Both the position numbers and the translations under genes were made by a program. From Moraxellaceae bacterium (GTDB lineage: Bacteria; Pseudomonadota; Gammaproteobacteria; Pseudomonadales; Moraxellaceae), in the NCBI GenBank assembly GCA_030684415.1, contig JAUXNL010000540.1:1-25432 (forward strand): DNA of 25,432 bases, given 5' to 3'. A model generated the notes under the pieces. The model made no database searches. It was not told where the DNA came from and was given only the letters and a program-made list of their open reading frames with translations. Numbering within the stretch: position 1 is the first letter of the stretch; every line of letters starts with the position of its first letter. Positions 11,803 through 19,521 of the stretch are shown piece by piece.

Positions 11803-11826
11803 GTGCCTGCCTTGTCGGGCAGGCAC
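11803..11826. other. Hairpin in the leader of the TPR gene
   Basis: GTGCCTGCC and GGCAGGCAC form a perfect 9-bp stem with a 6-base loop, 25 bases upstream of the TPR start and just before its ribosome binding site. There is no T-run on either side, so a leader or mRNA-stabilising structure fits better than a terminator. Confidence 0.55.
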
Positions 11827-11991
11827 GAATTACGTGCTGAATGTATGGGTGCGTGAGCGGCTTTGCATTCGTACCCGGCCAATGCTCAATCACTGCAACG
11901 GCGTTGTACGGGTTGACGCTCACCGCGTGTCTGTGGGCCATAGCGCCCTCAGGCCATTACGTGACAGGTGGCTTGCCTGTGGGCGACTGCT

Positions 11992-12303
11992 TCACATCGA
12001 CTTGTCCGGGCCAAGCCTATTGAGCGGCGGCACGACGGAGCGCTGCATGGCAAAGGCCAGCAGCACGATGGAAACCGTCAGCCAGGCCAGGCACTGCAAC
12101 ACACCGGCGGGGTTGCCCGGCATTTGCAGAGCAGCCATGCCGCCCTTGTGATGAAGGTATGCCATGCCGCCGGCCAGCCAGACGCACCAGGCCAACCACA
12201 ACAAGCCCGCGGATGCAGGTTTTTCAGGGGAATTGTGCATCAGCAGGTCCATTGCACTGGGCGTGAGGCCGCCACGAAAGATGCGGTGAATCCTGCCATT
12301 CAT
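11992..12303 (-). CDS. Small two-helix membrane protein
   Basis: A 103-residue protein of unknown family with two strong hydrophobic helices (about 33-50 and 68-86) and a short loop between them containing HHKGG. Both ends are polar and the N-terminus is basic, which favours both ends in the cytoplasm. Start ATG 12303 is preceded by AGAGGG at a workable distance; Met18 is an alternative. It is divergent from the secreted 643-residue protein and lies about 210 bp upstream of the TPR gene on the same strand. Confidence 0.6.
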   Translation of the reverse strand: MNGRIHRIFRGGLTPSAMDLLMHNSPEKPASAGLLWLAWCVWLAGGMAYLHHKGGMAALQMPGNPAGVLQCLAWLTVSIVLLAFAMQRSVVPPLNRLGPDKSM

Positions 12304-12502
12304 CGGCCGCCCTCTTCAATATTGGCCATGGCGCGAGTGGTCGGTAATCGGCACCGCTGAAGCGGTTTTCAGGGGCAGGGCTGGGTCTTCCGCTCAGAAG
12401 TCTTATAGTTGGCAGGTTTCTCAGTGCGTCGCAGATGGGTCTGCCCGCCCCTCTTCATTCGTCCGGTAGGCGAGCGTGGAAGCGCCGCCAGGAGTCAGTG
12501 GC

Positions 12503-14434
12503 ATGAAGCCAATCATCGTAATGACAACGTGCGTGATGCAAGCCGTGGCCTTGTCTGTCGTGGCGCTTTGCGCATCCGTCGCGGGTGCCGCCAGCGAGGA
12601 AGCCTTGCAAGTCCGTGGCCCTTGGACGGGTAATTTCGGCAGTTGTATGGGGTCGGCCTGCTGTGTCGATGTCCGCCGCTCGGCTGGGGCGCCTGCCTGT
12701 GTGCGCAAGGAGGTCATTCCGGTCGCACGGCCGACGGCGGGCAATCCCGATGAATTACTCGGTGAGCCTGAAGACTTCCGGTTGGTGTCCGGCCCGTGGA
12801 ACAAAAGTGTTCACAAAATCGAGTCGCCTTATCTGGTCGGGCTGGCGAGCAAAGACAACAAGATCGTGTTGCCGCCGGAACACAAACGCATTTTGCCGAT
12901 ATCGGCGACACATGCCGTATCGGATGTGGGGCTGGTGAGTTTCAAAAGTGGCAAGGTCATCCGGCCTTGGGATGAGAGCCTGCGCTTGCCGATCGTGTTT
13001 GCGCCCTACGATGTGACGCTGGAGAAAACCTATGCGCGAGCGGATGGGTCAACGGCAAGTTACCCGGTGGCGCAACGCTCGCTGGCGGCGGTGATCAGTG
13101 TGGTGGCCGAGCGGCCGATGCCGGCACCTGCCAAAGGCCTGTTGTGCGATGTCGTGTTTCTCAATGGCCATGGCGAGCCGCGCGGCCGATTGGACAATGT
13201 CGGTTGTACGAAAGGCGTCGATGCCAAGCGTCTCGGGCAGCGCATCATGCTCAGGACGCATAATCCGGGTGAGCCCTCGCGTTTAGTGTTCACCAATTTC
13301 CTGGGCGAGTTCATCGCCTCATCGGCGCAGGTTGATTTCTTTCGTCCGGTACTGCGCTTTTTTTATAACGACCTTCACAAAGGGGTTGCCAATGCCGGTG
13401 TTGAAACCGGCAATCCTGAAGTGGCGCTGCGCATCGGCACGTTTCCTGATCCGTTTGATGAGGGGCGAGACGGGCTCTACCAACCCCTTGATGGCAATGG
13501 CGACCCGATGGAAATGGGTGAAAACGTGCTTGGCATGATGCCGGTGCGTATCGGACGCCAGAATTTCCCGGCGGATTATTTTCAGAACGGCTGGATTCTG
13601 ATTGAGCAAGCCGAAAGTGGCGAGCTGCGCTTTCGGGCCGGATCGGGCTCGGCTGCCAATGTGTTGCGCAAGCGCAGTAGTTTGCCACTGCTGGACAGAT
13701 TGCAAACGGCGCCCAAGCTGACGACAGGCGTGGCGCAATTGCATGGCGGCTTGCCGGGATGGCACGAGGAAACCCAGTTGTTGGTGAGGTTGGCCGATAC
13801 GCAACAATGGGTGGCGCTGGATCGCAACAAACCCGACGTTGATGTCGCTTATCTGCAGCGTCTCTGGAGTGGCCGTCCTGCCAATGCGGCGGCGGTGTGC
13901 AGCGGCGGCAAGTGGACGCTGGCACCAAAATCAACACAGGCAAGTCATGCCAATGAGCCGCATGTGTGTGTCGGCATGTCGCCAGAGGTGCTACTGGCGG
14001 AGCGTCGGCGTCATTACGATGCTGCTGGAGAGTTGGTGGCGGATTTGCTCGTGCGCAAACAGTATCACCAGGACAACCAGCACATTTATATCCGGCAGGC
14101 TGCCGAGCAACGAGCCCGCGACAAAGCCGCCGTGGATCAGTCGCAGGCCCGGCAAACCGCTGCGCGGCGCAACTACACCTGGGGCGATGTGGAGTACACC
14201 ATCTGCCCGGTGTTGGGCGAAAACTCGCCTGAATGCCGTGCTGGCCGGCAGCGCCATCCGGTAGAGCCGCCACCGCCGCCACCCACCATCCAGCAATTGC
14301 TGAACGAGAACATGCGGCAATACATGGTTTGCCAAGAGGCTCGCAAGAATGCGGCGCGGGTGGTCCGGAACAAAGGCACATACTCCGTCAGTGGTTATGT
14401 ATGGGTGGACATTCCGGAATGCCGGAACTGGTGA
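12503..14434 (+). CDS. Secreted protein of unknown family, 643 aa
   Basis: I do not recognise this protein. From ATG 12503 (AGGAG eight bases upstream) it begins with a signal peptide (about 1-30, hydrophobic core and AGAAS cleavage region), so it should be exported. A GTG 27 bases upstream is possible but less likely. The mature N-terminus has cysteines at 48, 53, 54 and 66, and further cysteines occur through the protein, which suggests disulphides in the periplasm. A run of six prolines (589-594) separates a charged region rich in Arg, Ala and Gln from a short C-terminal piece ending in a cysteine. It has no catalytic motif I can name. Reading frame quality and codon use look like a genuine gene across the full length. 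Confidence 0.82.
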   Translation: MKPIIVMTTCVMQAVALSVVALCASVAGAASEEALQVRGPWTGNFGSCMGSACCVDVRRSAGAPACVRKEVIPVARPTAGNPDELLGEPEDFRLVSGPWNKSVHKIESPYLVGLASKDNKIVLPPEHKRILPISATHAVSDVGLVSFKSGKVIRPWDESLRLPIVFAPYDVTLEKTYARADGSTASYPVAQRSLAAVISVVAERPMPAPAKGLLCDVVFLNGHGEPRGRLDNVGCTKGVDAKRLGQRIMLRTHNPGEPSRLVFTNFLGEFIASSAQVDFFRPVLRFFYNDLHKGVANAGVETGNPEVALRIGTFPDPFDEGRDGLYQPLDGNGDPMEMGENVLGMMPVRIGRQNFPADYFQNGWILIEQAESGELRFRAGSGSAANVLRKRSSLPLLDRLQTAPKLTTGVAQLHGGLPGWHEETQLLVRLADTQQWVALDRNKPDVDVAYLQRLWSGRPANAAAVCSGGKWTLAPKSTQASHANEPHVCVGMSPEVLLAERRRHYDAAGELVADLLVRKQYHQDNQHIYIRQAAEQRARDKAAVDQSQARQTAARRNYTWGDVEYTICPVLGENSPECRAGRQRHPVEPPPPPPTIQQLLNENMRQYMVCQEARKNAARVVRNKGTYSVSGYVWVDIPECRNW

Positions 14435-14469
14435 TGCGATGGGCGCCAAGTGCGCAAGTCTGTGCCCGC

Positions 14470-14935
14470 CGCGGAGGTGTTGCGCGGGAGCTGGGGTTCG
14501 ATGTTGGTGGCATAGGTTTTTGTACGGAAGTGGCTGCCGATCTGGCAGCCCCATTGCTTGAGCGTGTTCATGTGCTCCACCGAATTAGGGGTGATCGACA
14601 TTCAGAAAACGATTTCCCTTGGCGTGCACCCAGCACTTGTATTGAAGCTCTCGGGTTCGGCGCGCTGCCAGCAAAGTGCTAGAGCAAGTTCGGATGTTCG
14701 ATGACATGGACGTAGCGGATCTTCTCGTTGCCGCGCATTTGGCAGGTCGCGTAGCCGGTCTTGTCTGCTGACTCGCCGTCGGCCCGCAGGTCGACCACTT
14801 CAACGCAGTGCCATCCCATGTGGGGCACACCCGGCTGGTCCCATCGATTTCCACTCACGACTGACCTACCTGATTTTCGATCATCGAATACTTGCCTGTA
14901 TGGCATTCCATGCCACATCCCAGCGTAGGCCCCGT
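14470..14935 (-). pseudogene. Decayed gene for a small Cys-containing protein
   Basis: Three minus-strand frames hold consecutive parts of one small protein family that I recall from many proteobacterial genomes. The first part (14679-14893) has VFDDRKSGRSVVSGNRWDQP, PHMGWHCVEVVDL and IRYVHVIEHPN, then stops. The usual Cys-rich segment (GCVCAE-like) is missing. After a frame change, 14585-14660 has KCWVHAKGNRFLNVD. After another, a weak YAT-type C-terminal piece follows near 14500. No frame covers the whole family. The gene is therefore broken by at least one deletion and two frameshifts. It lies between the toxin-antitoxin pair and the secreted protein. The family resemblance is from memory, not a search. 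Confidence 0.6.
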
Positions 14936-15010
14936 AGTCGAGGCAAGCAGACGCCACAGCGGCTGCGCCCGCATGCGCCGGTAGGTCGCGATGGCTTTGT
15001 CTGCTTTCAC
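14936..15010 (-). pseudogene. Truncated start of a third AbiE-operon gene (DUF3375-like)
   Basis: A GTG at 15010 overlaps the abiEii stop by four bases (GTGA), just as abiEii overlaps abiEi. It opens a frame reading VKADKAIATYRRMRAQPLW then RLLAST. The ...RxxPLWRLLA... start is what I recall of DUF3375 (JetA-like) proteins of Wadjet-type plasmid defence systems. The family continuation is absent: after about 25 codons the sequence passes into the decayed small gene. I read this as the surviving 5' end of a third cistron cut by a deletion. The family assignment is tentative, since only about 25 residues remain. Confidence 0.45.
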
Positions 15011-15933
15011 TGCCAGTCTCCTATGTCGGCAAGCAACCACGGACCACCGGCCCGCCAGCGAGCTGAAAATACCATGTTGGTACTGGCCGCCTTGATGACT
15101 GGCAGCATGAAGACGCCCAGCGCTGTAATGACCTCATCCAGTGCTAGCGCTTCAATTCGGTTCTTTCTCAGGAATGCCTGCCATTGCACCTGCTTCTGCG
15201 CATCTTGCGCAAACGCATCGGTGAGGCCAAAAGGGGCCTCCGCAGCCAGCGCGGTCTTTCGACGATCGAAGGTGGCCTGAACGGCTTGGCGAAGCGTGTC
15301 ACCATCGAAGTAGGTGTGCTGCGCCAGTATCCACAGATCGAAATAATCCTTCATGCGACTGTTGGCAATGCCAAGGGCTGACAGTGCCTCGAGTTTTTCT
15401 GCCACCACGGTGTAGCTAGGATAGGCGTGCAGCTTGGGTGCCGCGAACTCCGATAGCATGACTGGGTATTCGACCTCTTCCGGGCCAGGCGTCACGGCGT
15501 CACCGAATCCAATATCAATCTGGATCTGGCAGCGCGCGCCATCGATCATGCCGAGCAACATTACGCGCACTCCAGCGTAGCTCGCCTCCTTGCGAATTTC
15601 AGAGGTATGCACGGTATCAGGCTGAAACGCCGCGCCGTCATGCGCTTCGATCGTGCAGATTTCTCTGAAAATTGCTTCGATATGCGGCAGCTCTGCAGAG
15701 CCGAATCCCAAAAAATCGATATCACGAGTTGGGCGATGTGGGATGTCGAACCAAAGATCAAAGAGCAGTGCGCCTTTCAGAAGAAATTGATCGGCGTGCT
15801 GTGAGATACTGATACGGTACAGCAGACGCTCAATCGCATAGCGCGTGAGAACAAAGTTGAAATCCTGCTTGGTCTCGCGGGCTCGGTTGAGCAGGCGAGC
15901 TCGTACTGATGCCGCCACGTTTCGCTTGTTCAT
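15007..15933 (-). CDS. AbiEii/AbiGii-family nucleotidyltransferase toxin
   Basis: Toxin of a type IV toxin-antitoxin pair. These are nucleotidyltransferase-fold enzymes whose relatives modify tRNA acceptor ends and arrest growth during phage infection. The 308-residue protein has KGALLF (53-58) in place of the usual G-S/G-rich first motif, TRDIDF (69-74) with the two metal-binding Asp, a third Asp at 140 (QIDIGFGD), VAEKLEAL (177-184) and KDYFDL (195-200). The start is ATG 15933, overlapping the antitoxin stop by four bases (ATGA), which implies coupled translation; an upstream extension of the frame lies inside abiEi. The gene looks intact. G+C appears lower than in the flanking genes, consistent with acquisition. 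Confidence 0.93.
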   Translation of the reverse strand: MNKRNVAASVRARLLNRARETKQDFNFVLTRYAIERLLYRISISQHADQFLLKGALLFDLWFDIPHRPTRDIDFLGFGSAELPHIEAIFREICTIEAHDGAAFQPDTVHTSEIRKEASYAGVRVMLLGMIDGARCQIQIDIGFGDAVTPGPEEVEYPVMLSEFAAPKLHAYPSYTVVAEKLEALSALGIANSRMKDYFDLWILAQHTYFDGDTLRQAVQATFDRRKTALAAEAPFGLTDAFAQDAQKQVQWQAFLRKNRIEALALDEVITALGVFMLPVIKAASTNMVFSARWRAGGPWLLADIGDWQ

Positions 15934-16529
15934 GACAGGCTTTCCATGAAGGGGCGCATCACATTGGCCACACGACACAGCGTGGCATAGTGCCAGAGTT
16001 CATCCATGCTCAAGCGCTTGGCACGCCATGCCTCATGTAGCGCTTCGATTGCCACATCGAGACCGATCTTGCTGCGAAACTTGAAGCAATCGGCCACGGT
16101 ACGAGCAACGTTGGTCATGCGCACTGGTATGCCATCAATCTGGTGCTCTTCAATCCCCTCGGTCAGCGTAGCACTTGAAAAGCGCACGATACGGAGAGGT
16201 GGATAATCCATCTTCGGTGCACGAGCCTTGTTGGGGATGGCGAGCCAGACCTCGAACGGTGACTGTGTGGTGAGGTCGTGTACCCGCAGTGCCGACAGCA
16301 GGCAGACGATGGCTTGCGGGTGTTTGCGTGCCACCTCGGCCAGCGTGCCATGCTCGGACACGTTGCGATCAGGAAGAGCATACAAACCGCGGCCCACGCG
16401 GGTGAGCAGACCCTGCCGAACCAGCCGCGTGAGAGCGATACTGGGCAGCCCCAGCGCGTCAAGATCGCGTGGGCGTATGAGGCCATGTCGGGCGGCGAGA
16501 TCCAGAATGATCTGATGTGAAGTTTCCAT
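15930..16529 (-). CDS. AbiEi-family antitoxin, winged-helix regulator
   Basis: Antitoxin and probable autorepressor of the AbiE pair. Its 199 residues begin with a winged-helix domain (about 1-55, with GLIRPRDLDALGLPS and RVGRGLYALP), as in the AbiEi_4 type. A C-terminal domain (about 60-190) carries VCLLSALRVHDL and ARTVADCFKFR, typical of the family. Type IV antitoxins act without binding the toxin directly, and the N-terminal domain binds inverted repeats in the operon promoter. An inverted repeat of that kind lies just upstream at 16539-16588. The start is ATG 16529 with a short GCAGG before it. The pair sits on the 3' side of ssrA, reading away from it. Confidence 0.92.
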   Translation of the reverse strand: METSHQIILDLAARHGLIRPRDLDALGLPSIALTRLVRQGLLTRVGRGLYALPDRNVSEHGTLAEVARKHPQAIVCLLSALRVHDLTTQSPFEVWLAIPNKARAPKMDYPPLRIVRFSSATLTEGIEEHQIDGIPVRMTNVARTVADCFKFRSKIGLDVAIEALHEAWRAKRLSMDELWHYATLCRVANVMRPFMESLS

Positions 16530-16538
16530 ACCTGCATG

Positions 16539-16588
16539 ATGTTGTATTTTGTCGGTAGTTATAAATATTTACCGACAAAATGCAACAT
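16539..16588 (-). promoter_or_regulatory. Promoter and palindromic operator of the abiE operon
   Basis: Two 19-base arms (16539-16557 and 16570-16588) form an inverted repeat with one T/C difference, separated by 12 AT-rich bases. On the minus strand TTGCAT (16585-16580) and TATAAC (16563-16558) make a plausible -35/-10 pair with a 16-bp spacer, so the -35 lies in one arm and the -10 in the spacer. A dimeric repressor on the arms would block the promoter. This fits known AbiEi autoregulation. The transcript leader would be only about 20 bases. Confidence 0.75.
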
Positions 16589-16831
16589 AAGTGATTTCTA
16601 TCAGCCGATGCTTCAATCCGGGCGCTTGATTTTTTGATGCTTAACTAATTGATGTGTAATGGGTTTTGTCGTTGCTTTGTGGGTTTTTGGCCAATTTTCG
16701 AGGAGTGAGGCCGGCGTGAGGAGTGGCCAAGAGAGAGTGGAGTCCGGCCCGGAAGTGCAACTTCGGGTGACAGGAGGGGTTCACAGAAACCAGCATGATG
16801 AGTGCGCGGGAGCTGGTGCGTCAGGCAATAA
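16589..16831. other. Gene-free stretch between abiE operon and ssrA
   Basis: No convincing gene on either strand. The left part is AT-rich. A short imperfect hairpin lies near 16752-16771 (CCCGGAAGT with ACTTCGGG). I looked for a second copy of the ssrA 3' end as an attachment site and did not find one here or elsewhere in the window. Confidence 0.5.
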
Positions 16832-16859
16832 AAACCCCGGCCGTGAAGGGCCGGGGTTT
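16832..16859 (-). terminator. Rho-independent terminator of ssrA
   Basis: AAACCCCGGCC and GGCCGGGGTTT form an 11-bp perfect stem with a 6-base loop, 13 bases beyond the tmRNA 3' CCA. Read on the minus strand the stem is followed by TTTTATTG, a usable T-run. Confidence 0.88.
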
Positions 16860-16871
16860 GTGTTGCGCAGT

Positions 16872-17226
16872 TGGTGGAGGTGGCGGGGATCGAACCCGCG
16901 TCCGTCAGCACTCCGCCCTCGGTTCTACATGCTTAGTCGTCTCTATTGATTTAACCCGCTACGGCCCGAGCGACAGGGCGTAGAAGGCGAGCCTCTGAGA
17001 TTTAGCTGTCAGCCGCGAGACAAGGCTTCAAGCGATCCTGTGTTTTTTGCGCCGATGTCCATCGCCCACAGGCAGGCAACTTCGATCGTAGGCAGGGTAT
17101 TAAGCTGCCAGTGCGTAGTTTTCGTCGTTTGCGACTATGTTGCTGTGACTTTGATTAACGAGAGATGTCACCCTCTCCGCATGCCCCTTCGGGATTCATA
17201 ACCGGCGTCGAAGCCATGTCACCCCC
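16872..17226 (-). ncRNA. ssrA: tmRNA (transfer-messenger RNA)
   Basis: tmRNA rescues ribosomes stalled on broken mRNA by acting as an alanine tRNA and then as a short message for a degradation tag. The 5' end GGGGGTGACATGGCTTCGAC (from 17226 on the minus strand) pairs over 7 bp with CACCTCC before the 3' ACCA at 16872. The T-arm GGTTCGAT and its flanks are clear. The resume frame is at 17132-17100. The length of about 355 is normal for gammaproteobacteria. The 3' end is a frequent integration site for mobile elements, and the AbiE patch begins just beyond it. Confidence 0.97.
17100..17132 (-). other. tmRNA tag reading frame (ANDENYALAA)
   Basis: Ten codons plus TAA, starting at GCA after ATAGTC, encode ANDENYALAA. 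This is the same tag as in E. coli and supports a gammaproteobacterial host. The C-terminal LAA is the ClpX/ClpA recognition signal in characterised systems. Confidence 0.95.
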
Positions 17227-17238
17227 AAAAGCAGGCGC

Positions 17239-17268
17239 AGTCTACTGCATCCGTACTGCACCTGTCTG
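17239..17268 (-). promoter_or_regulatory. Probable ssrA promoter
   Basis: On the minus strand CAGACA (17268-17263), an 18-bp spacer and TAGACT (17244-17239) form a moderate sigma-70 pair. Transcription would start a few bases before the mature 5' end at 17226, leaving a short leader for RNase trimming. No gene lies between 17227 and 17474. Confidence 0.5.
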
Positions 17269-17474
17269 TTTTCGTGGCGGCGGTGGTGCGTGTATTCAAG
17301 GACGGGGGCCCTCGCCAGGACAGCCGGTACGGCAGAGGAGAGTGAGCGGCGCCCCGTTTTCGGCGCAGGCAGGGCTGGCCGACGGCCCATCTTGCGGGCA
17401 TGCTCGCGTTTTTGTGCGGGGAGCGCGGCCTTTGACACGCTGCCCGCTCGGCGAATAAGCAGGGAAATGCAGCC

Positions 17475-18152
17475 ATGATGATTCATGTCCCCGGTGTGGT
17501 GCCCGCCACTGAGTTGCCGGAAATCCAGGCGCAGTTGGCGGCGGCCAAGTGGTCCGATGGCCGTATCACGGCGGGCCGCGAAGCGCAGAAGGTGAAAAAC
17601 AACCTGCAGCTCTCGCAGGATTCGCCGGTACAGCAGGCGTTGGCGCCGCGCCTGCATCGCTGGCTGGAAATGAGTGCGTTGGTGACGGCGGCAGCTTTGC
17701 CGCGCCGCGTGCTGCCGGCGCTCATCAACCGCTACCACGATGGCATGCATTACGGCCCGCATGTGGACAACGCGATGCGCTTGGTGGAAGGGCAGGGGTT
17801 TGTGCGTACCGATGTGTCGGCGACGCTGTTTCTGTCCGACCCGGCCAGTTACGACGGTGGCGAGCTAGTGATTGAGGATTCGCTGGGCACGCAGGCGGTG
17901 AAATTGCCGGCGGGCGACTTGATCCTCTACCCGGCGAGCAGTCTGCATCATGTGCGCCCGGTGACGCGAGGCAATCGTTATGCCGCCTGTTTCTGGATTG
18001 AAAGCCTATTGCCCGACCCGCGTGACCGCGAGGCGCTGTTCCGCATCGAGGGCGTGATCAACGGCCTGCGCCGCGACAATGAATCGCATCCGGCCCTGCC
18101 GATTCTCGGCATGGTTTACCAGAACCTGCTGCGCCGTTTTTCTGACACCTGA
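17475..18152 (+). CDS. PKHD-type Fe(II)/2-oxoglutarate hydroxylase
   Basis: A member of the YbiX/PiuC family of iron- and 2-oxoglutarate-dependent dioxygenases. The 225 residues show YHDGMHYGPHVDN with the iron ligands His96 and Asp98, the second histidine in LYPASSLHHV (158 or 159) and an arginine near 168 (TRGNRYA) for the 2-oxoglutarate carboxylate. DVSATLFLSDP and GGELVIED are the usual family strands. Family members are often iron-regulated and placed next to siderophore receptors, but no receptor is present here and no Fur box is evident. The start is ATG 17475, with a second ATG adjacent; AGGGA lies nine bases before. The substrate is unknown. The second dispersed repeat copy follows 55 bases after its stop. 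Confidence 0.94.
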   Translation: MMIHVPGVVPATELPEIQAQLAAAKWSDGRITAGREAQKVKNNLQLSQDSPVQQALAPRLHRWLEMSALVTAAALPRRVLPALINRYHDGMHYGPHVDNAMRLVEGQGFVRTDVSATLFLSDPASYDGGELVIEDSLGTQAVKLPAGDLILYPASSLHHVRPVTRGNRYAACFWIESLLPDPRDREALFRIEGVINGLRRDNESHPALPILGMVYQNLLRRFSDT

Positions 18153-18207
18153 GTCTGTGCTTCAGAGGTTTGTGTTGGGTGCCGAAGGGCGTGCTCACCA
18201 AGAGCTG

Positions 18208-18367
18208 GCTGAAAAATGCTTTTCAGTCAGCGGCTTCCCGGCCAAGGATGGCCGCGGCGCGAATCCATCACCCTTGCGTGATGGATTCAGCGTGGAGCGA
18301 TTCCGGACAGGTGCAGGAATAGCGGGCTGAAAAAGCCCGGGATGGGTGTTTTTCAGCAAGCGGCTAA
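18208..18367 (+). repeat. Dispersed post-stop repeat, copy B (longest)
   Basis: The fullest copy of the family. The left end GCTGAAAAATGCTTTTCAG (18208-18226) is itself a hairpin. The core matches copy A and carries GAATCCATCAC (18261-18271) and GTGATGGATTC (18278-18288), an 11-bp stem with a 6-base loop. CGGGCT/AGCCCG (18323-18339) is a third hairpin, and the right end is GTTTTTCAGCAAGCGGCTAA. It lies 55 bases after the hydroxylase stop, in the same sense. Confidence 0.88.
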
Positions 18368-18372
18368 TAGCA

Positions 18373-18411
18373 AGCGCATCGACAGGTTCACAAGTGTTCT
18401 GTCGATGCGCT
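18373..18411. terminator. Long hairpin between convergent genes
   Basis: AGCGCATCGACAG and CTGTCGATGCGCT form a perfect 13-bp stem with a 13-base loop. It sits between the plus-strand hydroxylase and the minus-strand metal-dependent hydrolase, where a shared terminator is expected. T-runs are poor on both sides, so it may instead protect 3' ends. Confidence 0.6.
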
Positions 18412-18448
18412 CAGTGGGTGATTCAGGGCCCGGCTAGCCCTTAGCGAT

Positions 18449-19399
18449 TCAGGCCGCGACCGACTTTCCTTGCACGGGCTCACGCGCCATTGCCGCTTGC
18501 ACGGCCGGCGATTTCGCAAAATACGCCAGCGCCAACTCCAGCGGCGCCTCGCTATCCGGATGATAGTCCGGCTCGAAATAACGCAATCCAGCGGCCAGCA
18601 CCGACTCGATGCTCGGCAGCGTGCCGGTCTTGCCGCTGCGCCACCAGCGCCGGAAAAAGCTGTCCGGCGCCACGCCGGGATCGCGGCGCATCATCTGGTT
18701 GCTGCCCAGCGCCAACAGGCCGAACAGCGCCGGAAACACCACCAGGGCCCAGGCCTGACGCTCGCGCGCCGTGCCGCCAATCGCTTCGTGCAGTTCATGC
18801 GCCACGTTGCGGTGTTCCACTTCTTCAGCGCCATGCCAGCGGAAAAGATCGAGCATGGCCGGGTCGATATTCGGTGCGTTCAGCGCTTCCGATTCCACCA
18901 CCCATTTGCCGAACACACAGGTGAAGTGCTCGATGGCGGCGATGATGCCGACGCGCTGGCGCAGCCACCAGCCATCCAGCCGACGCGTCATGAAGTTATC
19001 GGGCATGCCGAGCGGACGGTCGGCCAGCAGGTTGTCGAAAATCAGGCTGGCCAGTTGCAGCATTTCTGCTGTGCGCACGCCATGCGCGCTCAGGTAATCC
19101 TCCAGCGCGGTTTCATGTGAGCGGGCATGAATGGCTTCCTGGCGAATGAAGCCCTGTACATCGCTGCGCAGACGTTCGTCTTTTATTTGCGGCAGCACTT
19201 TGTTGTAAACGCGGCAGAACCAGAATTCGCCGGCCGGCAGCAGCAGATGAATCGAATTGATGATGTACGACGCTTCCGGGTCGTGCGGAATCCAGTGCAG
19301 CGGGCTTTGCGTGAGATCGAAACGCACTCGGCGCGGCAACAGCTTGTGATGCGGCGCGGCGGACTTGAGGGCGGTGCTGGTATGAGTGGCGAGGGTCAT
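18449..19399 (-). CDS. Predicted metal-dependent hydrolase (PF10118 type)
   Basis: Matches my recollection of the family named predicted metal-dependent hydrolase (PF10118). The 316 residues include PLHWIPHDPEASYIINSIHL (33-52), GEFWFCRVYN with Glu58, RQEAIHARSHE (86-96; Glu88, His91, His95), AIEHFT (Glu157) and HGAEEVEHRNVAHE (189-202; Glu193, His196). The spacing of these Glu and ExxH motifs resembles a ferritin-like di-iron four-helix site, so an oxygenase-like chemistry is possible despite the family name. That is inference. The start is ATG 19399 with GAGAG seven bases upstream. It lies 122 bp downstream of the alpha/beta hydrolase on the same strand and may share its transcript. The substrate is unknown; the setting suggests lipid or hydrophobic compound metabolism. 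Confidence 0.88.
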   Translation of the reverse strand: MTLATHTSTALKSAAPHHKLLPRRVRFDLTQSPLHWIPHDPEASYIINSIHLLLPAGEFWFCRVYNKVLPQIKDERLRSDVQGFIRQEAIHARSHETALEDYLSAHGVRTAEMLQLASLIFDNLLADRPLGMPDNFMTRRLDGWWLRQRVGIIAAIEHFTCVFGKWVVESEALNAPNIDPAMLDLFRWHGAEEVEHRNVAHELHEAIGGTARERQAWALVVFPALFGLLALGSNQMMRRDPGVAPDSFFRRWWRSGKTGTLPSIESVLAAGLRYFEPDYHPDSEAPLELALAYFAKSPAVQAAMAREPVQGKSVAA

Positions 19400-19521
19400 G
19401 GTCGTCTCTCTTGTCTTTGTTGCAGCCGGTCTGGCATGGCCAGAGCGGTCGGTGGTGGCCGGGTTGCCAGCGGTTGTCGCTTCTTTGCGCTACAGAAGAA
19501 GCGGCAAACGTGGCGGGAATG

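Noticed and set aside
14460..14520. Possible second copy of the ssrA 3' end (GGAGGTG...GGTTCGAT) as an attachment site
   Set aside because: The similarity is limited to short GC-rich words and does not align as a continuous repeat with 16872-16900.
17432..17460. Consensus-like -35 TTGACA upstream of the PKHD hydroxylase
   Set aside because: The matching -10 would be ATAAGC, giving a transcript that begins after the ribosome binding site of the gene. The geometry does not work.
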